A stretch of DNA of 64,000 bases from Macrocystis pyrifera (taxonomy: Eukaryota; Sar; Phaeophyceae; Laminariales; Laminariaceae), in the NCBI GenBank assembly GCA_031763025.1, contig JASSKH010000016.1, positions 4,092,001-4,156,000 on the forward strand, read 5' to 3'. A program made the position numbers and the translations under genes. Under the pieces are notes generated by a model. That model ran no database searches, was not told the DNA's origin, and was given only the letters and a program-made list of their open reading frames with translations. Positions 33,779 through 45,163 of this stretch are shown here, in pieces; within the stretch, counting starts at the first letter, position 1, and the number at the start of each line of letters is the position of its first letter.

Positions 33779-35532
33779 TCAAGGCGGCGGTACGTCGGAG
33801 TCGAGTCGGCAAGGCACAGCTGCGCTCCCCACGTCGTAGTGGCCAGGACTTCGGTAAGGCGGAGGCATGATGGGTCCTTGTCTAGTCGCCTCGATTATCT
33901 TCACGCGTTCTTGGCTTGCACGCTCATGGTAGCTAGCACTACGGTATGGTGTCGTTTGTGCCTGGGGAACAGGCAAGGTCATAGACTTTCGAAGGTAGAC
34001 ATGCATATGCTGGAAACCATGATACCAGTCATAGTCGAAATCGTCGCAAGACGTGGTACTCCCCCCGAGTATGCAATCGTACTTCAACCACCGCCCTCTC
34101 GAACGCAACTGGGTCACGAAATGGTTCGGAAGGGAGTAGATGACAGCTACGAGGCACTACCCAACGCCTATCATCAAAATGGGTGACGGTGCTGGCGGCT
34201 CTCCGGCGTCCTCGTAGATGTCTACACGTGCAGACGCGAAGAAAACGCGATCTGGGGCGTTGTCCGCACTCCAAGGAAGAATCGACCATGTGGATGTGCT
34301 GATGTGCCGGGCGCAGCTCTCGTCGCAGGGGGGGCACGGAGCAGGTCCAGGAAATGGGAAGTCGGAGGCGGCAAGGCATTGACTGCATCATGGAGTGACT
34401 GGGGCGGTCCGTGCGGAATCAAGATTGGTGCAGGATCTCGCCATCGTGCACATTGGGATGCGGTTATCTCGATATGGCCATGGTCTTCGATATGGCAATC
34501 GGTAGTGTAGTGCCAGTTGAATCCGAGAGCCGTCCGAGTGTACATGATACGAGCATGCCGTTCCACGACGTCACCTGGCCACCCGCTGTTGGGGTGGAGT
34601 TGATCATCAGGTCGAAGGGTGATCGCTTCGTATATGGAGCCTGGCGTTCCCATTACGGATCCTGCGCCCGGTAGGCCGCTACTACCAAGGATCTTGTCAC
34701 GTGCTTGAGCCAAAGAATCCTGCATTCCGCCAAAGAATGCGACGCATATGATATACCGAACGAAATGATACAATACGTTTAGAAGACACATGAAAGCACC
34801 AAGTAGTATTTATGTATATATGGGTACTTGCGGGCGCCGGTAAGTATTGGGGGGTATTCTTGCGACGAGATGTGGATAGCAGAACAAGCAAGAACTTACC
34901 AAGAGGGTGCGTTGGAGAGGCTTGCCGTCGAACATGCAGGCACGCACAGCCGCAAGAGTGGAGAAGAAGATGGCTCCAGCTGGTGTTGCCATGGTTGGGT
35001 TGGGGAGAGGGTGTCCTTCCCAAGCAGCTATGGCGGAGGCGATGGCGGTGTTGAAGAAGCAATTGTTGTTCTCATTGGGCGGCAGAAAAGGTGAAGGGCG
35101 GATGGAGCCGGTGTATGTTTGTCCGTCGTTGGTGTGGGATGTATAACTAGCCGGAGGACTTGTCGTGGCCGGTCGGAATGAAGAGGGATCATCCAAGAAC
35201 AAGGCTAGTGTAGCCTTGTCGAGGCGTTCGAGGTAGTCGATCATAGCCGCTACATCGTCGTCCTGTGGATGGGTCAGATCGTCGAGAGTAACCGGCGACA
35301 GCAAGAAGAGCTTGCTGGCATCGGTCGCTCGGGACAGAGCGACGTAGACAGCCGCGCTGTCCATAGAGCCGTCTACTGGCTTACGAATGTCGAGCACAAG
35401 TTTAGGGATGGTTTCGCCTTGTGCTCGATAGACTGAGGAAAGAATACCAAGAGATAGAGGGACCTGCATTCTGTTGATGGTGAATTTCCGCTTGCCTTTA
35501 CCAACGATGGAGAACTTCCTGTAAACCGGTCA
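33779..35532 (-). pseudogene. Pif1/Helitron-like helicase C-terminus fused to a C19 (USP-like) protease, decayed
   Basis: Two exons on the minus strand: 35532-34900 and 34719-33779, joined in phase across TTG|GTAAGT...AATGCAG|GAT. The first part carries late superfamily-1B helicase motifs: IQVPLxL-like (MQVPLSLGILSSVYRAQGET), then AAVYVALSRATDASKLFLL, typical of Pif1 and Helitron helicases. About 60 residues later comes NNNCFFNTAIASAIAAW, resembling the Cys box of ubiquitin-specific proteases. Near the end NHFVTQLRSRGRWLKYD resembles their His box, with the catalytic-type Cys and His both present. Damage: an in-frame TGA just upstream (about 35532-35534), a frameshift at a seven-base C run (34327-34333), and a TAG about 14 codons before the His box. 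The helicase N-terminus is missing, replaced upstream by 'GAGCTATAGG' repeats. It is probably a Helitron-like transposon remnant; a decayed host gene is the alternative. Confidence 0.7.
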
Positions 35533-35599
35533 GCAGCCGATGACACCTCGAGGGAGCCCGTCCAGCTTTAGCCCAGCTCTGTTGGCGGCGTCGATGTTT

Positions 35600-35835
35600 G
35601 GAAGGCTTGAGCTATAGGTGGTACTTCATCTGCACATGTTTTGAAGGCTTGAGCTACGGAAGATAGCTCATCTACGCACATTTTCCCAGGCTGAGCTATA
35701 GGAGCTACATGAGTTACAGTAGCTCATCTGCGCCCAAGATGAGCTATAGGAGCTACATGAGCTACACATGTTTCACCCGACTTGAGCTATAGGCGGTAGC
35801 TCATCTGCACATGTTTTCGAAGCGTGAGCTATGCA
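35600..35835. repeat. 'GAGCTATAGG...GCTCATCTG' short repeats
   Basis: TTGAGCTATAGGTGGTACTT, CATCTGCACATGTTTT and variants recur about six times immediately upstream of the broken helicase. Confidence 0.7.
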
Positions 35836-37953
35836 CAATAGATGAGCTGCTGTCGAGAGTGTGCAGAAAGTTGAGTATCGACCGATCGGTTGAACTCACA
35901 GCTGACGTACAGATCCGACCAACCAAACAGGGACACATTCGACACAAGGAAAAAAACTGCTGTGAATCAACAGCCAAATCCTCTGGTCAAGAGTCACGAG
36001 CGACAGCGATAGATACAACGGTAGGTCGGTCTACAGCAGACTACACCATCTGCACATCTGCACCCACCTCTTTTTTGAAGGCATGCTTCAACCTGGACTG
36101 CTGTGTTGTTATTGTTTGGCTTCTCGCTGCTCGTGCCGAGGTAGCTGCTCGAATCTAGCGCTTTAGACTCGACCACAAAAGGGCAAAGGCTACTGCGAGC
36201 GATTTTGCTTTCGTCTCTTGCTCAGCCGCGGTTCGTGGCCGCGTCAGTCTCAGCCTTGGTGTGAAGCGGAAGGCCGCTCTAGGGTAGTGGTAAGGGTAGT
36301 GGTAAGGGACGCAGGTGGTTCTGGCAGCTGGAAAGCAGTGCTTCGCTTCTTCTGATTTAGATCTTCTTATTGATGGCGAGAGCTGAGGAGGTGCTCTGGT
36401 AGAGAAGTGAGAGGTAGGGGGGCGGGACTCGACGCCCAGATATACTCGTCCCACCCCACGCCACAAGCTCTCCTAAATTCCTCTTATCTGATGTACGCCT
36501 ACAGAACTTTCCTGTGGCTACCGATCGTTCTTCTGCTAATATAAGAATATCTCACTTCGTGGTCCTATCTGCGCTAAGGAACATTACTCTCGTCTAAGGG
36601 GTTTTCTGCCCTAGGGAACATTCCTAAGAGATCGTTACTCTCAACTAACGGAATATCCGCCGGGTTAATCCATTCTTTGGATTATTCTCGTATTCGTGAG
36701 ACTACAAGACTGCAACGAATTATCTATATCTATAGCCCATGAGTGCTCTACTCATATCACATTAGCCCACCCTGAATAGTCGTATATGCAGACCACAAGA
36801 TGGTCGGAGGGTGATGACAAAGTTCATCCCGAACGGCCAGGAAAAGGTGGTCGAAGATGCGGCTATTCGAAACAAAAGAAATGAGGCTATAGATCCCCCG
36901 ACACCTCGTAATAAGACCCAAATACTACGACGACGAGGGGGTGTTCGCTGAGAACAACCACTGAAAGGGAGACTAAAGGAGAGAGAGAGACAGAACTCAA
37001 AGCAGAGGCGAAAGGAGAAATCACCCAAACGAAAAAAAAGAAAGACAAACGCAAAAGGAGACAGAAACCGAAGCGAAGGCTGAAGAAGAAAACGAATACT
37101 GAAGTGAAAGCAAAAGAAGGACGTACAAGCGTATTACTGCAGCCATTGTCTGGGGCCCAAGGAGGTACGAAAGGCTTGTTCGCTGAACAGGGTTGGAAAA
37201 CGAGGAAACTCTAAAAAGGAGACAGTGATCACAGTTCAAAAACATATATATATATATCCGCTAGGCCCCATGCCTTGTCTTGTGGCGAAGGTCCTAACAT
37301 GGTAGACATCACGCGAGACAGAAGGGACACACCTAGAGTGCTATGAGGGCTGCGTGTACTAGGGACTACTAAAACCGATAGACGCAACAAACTACGCGGC
37401 GTCTCGGAGACCTGTTCGTGGTGTGAACAAAACCAGCAAACGTAGCAAGGTAGCCAACTCAACAAAAACAAACTCAAAGACGGTGGCGGCAAGAAAATCC
37501 GCAAGAAAATCGGCCTAATGCGTGCAGTTCGAAGTTGTAGATAGCGCGGGGCCCAAACACTAGCGTGTGCAACTCGGTCAACCCCGTTCGGTACGTAAGA
37601 TCGCCTGACTTGCTGACCGGAGTATCCAACGGTTTGTATGTTTGTATGGGGTTGGACGACGCGGGTACAAGGGGATAGATAGTTACTTATCGTCCCCTGA
37701 GTTGATTTTTTAAACGTGACTCACGAGTTGCGTTTACCACTTGCCCGTTCCACCGGTCAAAAAGAAAAAAAACGAACAGCAGAGCTTCCCTCTTAGCCTT
37801 GTACGCCGCCCGCCCGTCTCGCGACCACCTCATCATCGATTGGGTCCGGATAAAGTTTTCCTCCCTCTCTGCCACAGTGAGCGTCGTCGCCCGCCTCGCG
37901 TCAAGCCCGGTGCTCACCGTGGCCCTGCTTCGCCCAAAATACCTATTTCTACC

Positions 37954-38105
37954 ATAACGGGGGACCATAGTAAATAGAAGCTACGGTACACACAAAAACC
38001 TATATATTTACGTATTTGTTACTAACATTATTTGGTCCTATCTACTACGGTCCCCCGTACTAACAATATTTGGTCCTATGTACTATATATGGTCCCCCCT
38101 AATAA
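37954..38105 (-). mobile_element. MITE family A copy with duplicated end
   Basis: A full element (37954-38059) is followed at once by a second copy of its right third (ACTAACAATATTTGGTCC... to GGTCCCCCCTAATA). Confidence 0.82.
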
Positions 38106-39265
38106 TAGCAGTATTGTAGGTTAGCCGTTTGACTACCTCTGCCCGGTCCAGTCCATAAGCGCCGTTATTTTCGGGTGGGGTGGGTGCGTTGAGCTTGAAG
38201 AATAAAACGCTCTGAAAACATAACAGCGTCGGCCCTCTCTAAAAAGTCTTGGTTGTATCTTCTTCTTAAATGTTCAGGAGATTTTGGTGCTATCTGTACT
38301 TACGGTGGTACCAGCAGTGATGGTGAGATTTCAACAAACCGACCGGCTGTGGGACGAATGCTGAACTCTAAGCACAACCAAACCCACACGGGTTTTGTAC
38401 CGGGGGGAAGCGAAGGGGTTACACCTCTGTCAACCTGTCAACCACGGCTTGCCTAGAGGCTCACCGCAAGCTCGGCGCGAGTTGAGCTCGAAAACAAACG
38501 GGGATTGACACGGTGTAGCATCACGCGCGAGCGCAAGGCACAGGGCTGCGGAGAAGATGGAAGTTTGACGCAGTAGGCGGCTTGCATGTGTGTCAGCTAT
38601 CCAGTTTTTTTTCGCTGCGCCCCGCGCGCTATGAGGGTCGACTTTTATGGGCCGTTTAGTAAAAAAAAACGCGCAGCTCGGTATCCTCTGAACGGGGTAA
38701 CATGACTTTAGTGATCGACTGACCTCCAGAGTTCGTATTGGCGACATGTTTTTTTATCCATAAAGCGGGATACCGGCACACCAAAAGGTACATCCCTGTT
38801 GGGATTGTTGTGCTGATTTTTTTCGTTTGTGCGTGCCGTCCACTGGCGAAAAAATCCACTGATACACCTTCTTATGGCATTTTCCCAACTGGTATACCGT
38901 ATATTGGCTTTTTTCGAAAAGTCACATTTTTTTGTCGGACGCGTTTGGAATTTCCGTCAGAGAGACAATCCTAGGTATCCTAGGAAACATGCCACTGTAC
39001 GGTGATTAAACTCCCCTCCCTGCCTGATCACCATTATATTCATCGGGATGTTTCATTCGGTGGATTTCGGCTGATTGGTGCCGCAAACGCGCACAGCTGT
39101 AAAGCCGCAACGCGCCCATTACAGCAAAAAACGAGCACCGGCCAAGGGCGTGAGACGACGAAATCCACACAAAACCTAGCACTCTTTCCTCGATTTAGAA
39201 AGTATCGTTTGTACACTAATATTGAATCAAAACGGTCCTTCTATAGTTGGGGACACAGTTGTAGT

Positions 39266-39375
39266 AAATTTCGGGGGGCCATAGTAAGTAGGACCAAATA
39301 TTGTTAGTAAAAATAGGTAAATATATAGCTTTTTGTTTGTACCGTAGGTCCTATTTACTCTGCCCCCCCGTAATA
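39266..39375 (+). mobile_element. MITE family A copy
   Basis: Left end TTTCGGGGGGCCATAG is slightly altered; right end TGCCCCCCCGTAA. Confidence 0.85.
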
Positions 39376-40368
39376 GTAGTAGAGGGTAAAACAGGCAAAA
39401 ACATCCGTCACACATACCGGGTAACATTTTTTTTTTTCTTCGTAAATTTCCGGCGGTCACCCATTCAAAAACGCCGTCATGGGACGCGTTTGACCTCCAG
39501 CGTACTACAGCCATGAATGCCCGGCTCGGGGAGGGACGTGGAAACCAACCGCACGGATACATACATCCATGGTACACATACATACCAGATACTACATTAA
39601 TGTCTAGGAAACGATTCATGGGGACACTTGAAAAAAGAAAAGAAAAAAAAACGCCGTGCAAGGTGTGGAACGATTGAAGGGCTCTGCGGGTATATATATA
39701 TATATATACGCGTACGTAAACGCAGCAAACAGAAAATACTATTATGTATACAAGTACCAGGTATATAAAAATGCATGTACGTACGTGCATACCACCGATC
39801 GTGGGGACGTGACGGGACGGGGACGGTCATGCACGCCGAAAAAACAAAAACAAAAACAAAGACTTAATTTTTACGCTGTACACTATAGCTGCGACAAATC
39901 TCGGCAAGTGTTACGCGCAAAACGAACACCTGCAGCAACCCACCCACCCACCCACCCACCCACCCACTTACCTACGTCATGCCGAGACACCCTCAGTCAC
40001 AGGATGCCCTAACAGAAAACGGGGTTATCCACAAAAGAGCCTACACCTTATACATAACACGCAAAGACAACAAACACCCGGAGACGAATTTCCGTGCCGA
40101 GTTTCTCCAAACCGGGGGGGAGGGAGAGGCGGGGGGGGGGGGGGGGGGGGGGGGGCATACGACGAAAATGGTGGCCTTTCGGAAAATATCTCGAAGAGAT
40201 CTTTCGATAGAGAAATGTCACAATAGACTCATCGCTTGCACCTTCCCCATTGTCGAGAAAAAAAACAGCTTCGAAATTAGTGCGAGAGGGGCGCGTTTTC
40301 CTGCATGTTCATACGGTACCCACAGAGAGGGCTACATACCAGTAGACGGGGCTACGTACAGAAGGGGA

Positions 40369-40400
<32 letters not shown>

Positions 40401-41373
40401 CGACAGATAAGAGCTGCCCACAGAAGGTCCCTACTCAGAAAAAAGGGGTTGCCTCCAGGTTGGAACTACTATACCCGCAGAGGAGGGCGACGACAGAAGG
40501 GGGGCAGCGAAAAGTACAGTGTGGTACAGAAAGAGCGCTACTCCCGCCCTGCGTCGGGCCGAGGCTGCTCTCTCCTCGTTTGAGCTCCTTGCCCAAATGT
40601 TTGATCCCCTTCTACAACATTAGAGTAGATTTTGATCCATTTGACAACTTCCAGCCCTCGTGCCTCCTTCGCGCCTCCCTCTCTCCTTCCCCCCCTTGGC
40701 CGGTCTCCCGCGGGCGGCCTCAACCGCGTGAGTCGGTTTCGTCACTAGTCCAAGTGCAGCGAGCGAGCGGCCGTCACATAACCCCAGCCCCTAGTGATCT
40801 CCAAAAGCCAATCTCCGCGATCTCCCGAGAAGAAAACCTCAACGGTGACGTTTCCAACAGCGAACCTCCGCGATCTCCAAAAAAAGCTAAACCTCCGCCG
40901 TGATTTTCCGAGAGCAGCAAAAAACAGTTTGTGACCTACCTCCAAAAAAGCAAACCTCCATGGTCTCGGAAACAACAAAAAAGGCGAACGCGTCTCTTGT
41001 CAAGTACCCAAAACGATGCGGACGGAACCGACACGCACACACACGCTCACTCGCGCATGCATGCACGGACGCACTCACGCGCGCGTTCACGCGCTCGCTC
41101 AGCGCACACGCTCTTGCTCACACACACGCGCGGCGCGCGCGAAGCATCAACCCACGCGCTGAAGCGTACGATCGCGCATGCGCACGCGCGCGGGGGGTAT
41201 CGGCCGACGCCCTGAACCGTACGAGAGCGCATGCATACACGCGCGGGATCAACCCCCCTTTCCTTCGCGCGCTCCTGTCGCGCTTGCCTGACCTACACCG
41301 TTAGACGATACGCACGCAACAAGCTTCGCATCTTATCGCGGTGGGAAACCTTCCGCATCGCCCCGCCCCGCTC

Positions 41374-41377
<4 letters not shown>

Positions 41378-41404
<27 letters not shown>

Positions 41405-41456
41405 ACCCCCCCCCCCCCCCCCCCCCCCCCCACCCCCCCCCCCCCCCCCCCCCCCC
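41378..41456 (+). repeat. ~79-bp poly-C tract with two A interruptions
   Basis: Three C blocks separated by single A bases; the longest C tract in the window. Confidence 0.95.
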
Positions 41457-41996
41457 AGCGAGCACAATCACGATCGCGCCGATGCCGAAGCGGCGGCGGC
41501 CGCGGCGTCTAGTGACAAGCACGAAACCACGCGTAACCAATCTTTACCAGCGCAAGACGACGCGGTCGTAGGTCCAAACTCTCGCAGAACGTAACGGTGG
41601 CGTTCATCCGAGTCGCCTAGCTCACCTCCTCCCCCCCCCGCCACGCACGATCACGTCGATGCCGACTCGAGGGCGGTAGCGATGGCGGGGGCGGTAGCCG
41701 CGGCAACCAGAGAGGAGTGCACGAAACCACGCATGACCAATTCTCTAGCTGAAAAAGATTGAGACGACGCGAGGACGTAGGTCCCGGAGGAAGAAAATCC
41801 GACGTTACTGTTTCATCAAAGTAGGTGCAGCAACTCCCCGCCCTGCCATACACCGAAAAAAAGTACCGCTGATTAACCTCCTCGAGGCAAAAGAAACAAG
41901 GTGTTTTAACACCCCAGACTCGGAATCAAGGTGTTTTTTAACCTCTCAGAGGCGGAAGCAAGGGTGTTTTCTTAACCTCCCAGAGTTGGAAACTAC

Positions 41997-41999
<3 letters not shown>

Positions 42000-42033
<34 letters not shown>

Positions 42034-42178
42034 GCACTCGATGTCATGCAATGGCCGTGGTGGTATGACCATAGACCCTCCCATCCCTACAACGCCGGCA
42101 CGGAGCATGTCAGGTTTTCACCGACCAGGGAAACAAGGGGGGGGGGGGGGGGGGTTACTCATTTGTTGCCCTTCCGAG
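42000..42178 (-). mobile_element. Poly-C-tailed repeats, long then short type (reverse)
   Basis: A 32-base G run heads TGCACTCGATGTCATGC and the long type down to ACCGACCAGGG. A second G run (42137-42154) heads TTACTCATTTGTTGCCC of a truncated short type. Confidence 0.72.
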
Positions 42179-42649
42179 ATGAAATCAAGGGGGGTGGGGG
42201 GGGACGAGGCCACCCCCCGATCGCATCCAAGCTATAGCGCGCGATAGATGAGCCCTCCCTGGGAGGAAATCAGGGGGCGCGCGACAGAATATTGCCCCAT
42301 GAGAACCCTGAGAACCCTGAGATAAAATCTCTCGTCAGCCTTCACGCCAGCAGGAAGCACCCGTGTGCTGACAAAAAAAAAAAAAGAACGACGCGGGTAA
42401 GGGGATCGTGCTCGAAGGCCTCAAGGCCGTTCTTCGTTCGTCCCACGCTGGCCAAACTACTCGACTCGCGGGCATACGCAACTATCCCGCCCGCCCGCCC
42501 GATACGACCAGACACTGCTGTACCGAAGCAGACCTCCGTGCAAATCAAAACGTCCGCGGAGCCAACACTTGCGCGTTTAGCGTGGCAGTACTTCCAGAAC
42601 GAACTAAAACAAAACAGTCTTGGATTACGCGTTCGATCCCCCATCCGAT

Positions 42650-42860
42650 TCGATTGACTTCGATTCGACTGGATTCGGGTCAACTCGATGCGATTCGATA
42701 CAAGTTCGATCATGTTCGATTCGATTCGGCTCAACTCCACTCGCTTCAACTCGTTGTCGGTCCAACTTTTCTTCGATTCAAACAAATTTTTGATTCCACT
42801 CAATTCAATTCGATTCAATCCGATTCGATTTGATTCAATCCAATTCGACTATTATCCAAA
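42650..42860 (+). repeat. Degenerate TCGATTC / GATTCGA satellite
   Basis: 5- and 10-bp units (CGATTCGATT, CAACTCGATGCGATTCGAT) with many point changes. Confidence 0.85.
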
Positions 42861-43269
42861 TTAATTCGAACCTGTTGGCTGCGCGTTGCGTCTGCCAGCG
42901 GCTGAGACGATCCCGCCCATCGGCCTGCCGCGCGCTCGCGTATGGTAGCGCAACAGACACAAAGCTAAACCGACACCGTAACACACCTCAACAACACCCC
43001 CCCCCCCGGGCTCCCCCTCATCTCATTCTCCTCCCCCCCCCCCCCCCCCCCCCCCCACCTCTCATGTCACAACACTTTCGAGAGATGACAAAACGGTTTT
43101 CCTCGCCTCGCTCCACCGTTTGAAGCACGAACGGAAACGCGCTTTCCTATCACGGAAGAAACCCTTACCTACATGGCGGTAAAGCGGAGACGCCGAGCGG
43201 ACTAAAATCCACGTCGCGAAAAAAAAAAAAAAACGCGCCATACACGCCTCCTCCCCTGCCTCGCGAAAT

Positions 43270-43570
43270 CACAAACATCAGCCCGAAACCTTCGGGAAGC
43301 CACTGTCGCACGGCCACACGTCCAAGCTAGCTGAAAACCAGGGGACGAGCTCTCCCAGCCCCCCTCTCAAACCTAGAACTTGGAAAGCAGGGAAATCACA
43401 ACAGCCAGCCCGGACGCTTTTCGAGAAACCACGACCACCGGCAGACGGCAATAAAGCTAACTGGAGAGCAGGGACGATCTCTCCGAACCCCCCGCTAAAC
43501 AATTGCACGACCACGACCAAACGGCAAAGCTAACTGAAAAGAATGCAGGCACAACCTCTCCCAGTCCCCC
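43270..43570 (+). repeat. ~100-bp tandem repeat, three units
   Basis: Shared blocks: ACGACCACxGGCAxACGGCA, AAGCTAACTGxAxAGCAGGG and CTCTCCxAxCCCCCC. The last unit runs into a C tract of about 36 bp. Confidence 0.7.
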
Positions 43571-43577
43571 CCCTCCT

Positions 43578-43614
<37 letters not shown>

Positions 43615-43854
43615 CCTCCTTCCCATCAACACGGACCATCGCGAAGACCTTGGGGCGCCCTCAGAGTTAAGCACAGCATGCTTGAAGTCAGAGCCCAGCG
43701 TGGACCTTCTGTCCCTGACTACAGCCCTCTAGCAGCGTCCCCACGTCCTTTCGAAAAAATCACAACACGATAAAAAACATCCGACAAACCTTCCTTGGGT
43801 AAATCAGTGGAGAGGTGATGCGGCGTTCACCCCATGCGCGTGAAACTGGCGGCG

Positions 43855-44048
43855 AGACGGGGGGCGGGGGTATACTCATGCCACGCATGGCTGCAGTCGT
43901 ATGGCGATAGACCCTCGCATCCCTACAATGTTGGGACGGAGCTCGTCGGGGTTTCACCGACCAGGGCGGAGACGTAGGGGGGGGGGGGGGGGGGGGGGTA
44001 CGTCATCGTTCCCCCTTTGGAAGGAGGGGGGGGGGGGGGGGGGGGGGC
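43855..44048 (-). mobile_element. Poly-C-tailed repeat with G runs at both ends (reverse)
   Basis: ATACTCATGCCACGCATGG ... TTTCACCGACCAGGGCGG, then G runs 43978-43998 and 44022-44047 separated by GTACGTCATCGTTCCCCC. Confidence 0.68.
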
Positions 44049-44719
44049 GTTCGACTTCATCCCCCCGCCGTTTCCGGTTTAGCGGACGGGAAAAGACACA
44101 TCCGAACGTACGGGGAGCCGTGAAAGTCGAACATATCACCCTGCTTTTGGGGGGTTAGAGGAGAGAGAGCACACGGTTCGGAGAAGGGGGGAATGGGGAA
44201 GGAAGGGAGGGAGGGGCGGGGCTCTGGTCATTCGTTTGAGGTGTATTTCGGTGAACAAAAAGCATTGTCCTGCGACAAGCGGCTGTGGCGGCAGGCGGCG
44301 ACAACACCAACGCCAACCACAATGCTCCTGCCCCCCCATCCCCCCTGCCCCTCCCCTCTTTGGAATGCCAGTGTAATCTCCCGATGCTCTGCATCACGAC
44401 ACCACGCGCTAGAGAGAGAACATAAAGGACAGCGAGGGAGCCCTGGGATAAGCCGAGAGGCGGACAGACAAGTTCAGAAGGATCAGCAGCAGCAAGCAGT
44501 GTTCACGATTTTACCCAAAATTCGAAAAAAATGGTTCGAGAGTCCACATGAACTCCCCATTGCGTACAAATTTCCACCAAGTTTCCGAGAAATTTATTTC
44601 CCAGGCGGGTTAGCGTTAGGTTTGGCGTTAGAAGTCAACTCGCGCGGCGAGGGTAAAAGTGGTAGGGTTAGATTCCGCGTCAAAAACGCAGGTATACTTT
44701 CAACTACCGTACAAGAGCG

Positions 44720-44828
44720 TATTACGGAGGACCATAGTAAATAGGACCAAATATTGTTAGTAAAAATAGCTAAATATGTAGGTTTTTGTGTGTACCGTCG
44801 GTCCTATTAACTATGGCCCCCCGTAGTA
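44720..44828 (+). mobile_element. MITE family A copy
   Basis: TTACGGAGGACCATAGTAAA to ACTATGGCCCCCCGTAG. Confidence 0.87.
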
Positions 44829-45163
44829 GTATAGGGTACGATCGTTTTCCAGCGCTCGTTTCTCGGCAACGGTAAAAGGGGACTAAAGCCGAACGTTTAC
44901 ATTTTCGGAAGGTCTCTCTGTCTCTCTCTGCCTCTCTCGAGCAGATCTTTCCTTGCAGTAGAACGCCTTGTTCGGTGTTGGAAACCCATCCCAGCGCTGA
45001 AAGAAAAAACGATCACACCCCCCCCCCGTGCGACATACATCCACAACGGTTTTTTTTTTTTTTTTTACGATATTTGATCGAAAGCTCGTTCAAGGTCGAA
45101 CGACTATACAGCCCTCGAGACCGCTCCTCTGCGTACCTCTGGCCGGCCACGCCTTTTCCTCAC

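Larger units (their letters stand above)
35533..45163. other. Long stretch without a supported gene
   Basis: It contains short 'GAGCTATAGG' repeats (35600-35835), AT-balanced unique sequence (36480-37700), MITEs (37954-38105, 39266-39375, 44720-44828), several long homopolymers (40129-40155, 40371-40397, 41378-41456, 42000-42032, 43031-43056, 43578-43613), ACGCGC-rich sequence (41030-41250), a duplicated 'CACGAAACCACGC' block (about 41460-41580 and 41640-41790), a TCGATTC satellite (42650-42860) and a roughly 110-bp tandem repeat (43270-43570). The last exon of the GNAT gene should be here or further left but was not identified. Confidence 0.45.

Noticed and set aside
36155-36466. 103-codon minus ORF upstream of the helicase relic
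   Set aside because: No similarity to a helicase N-terminus; low information content.
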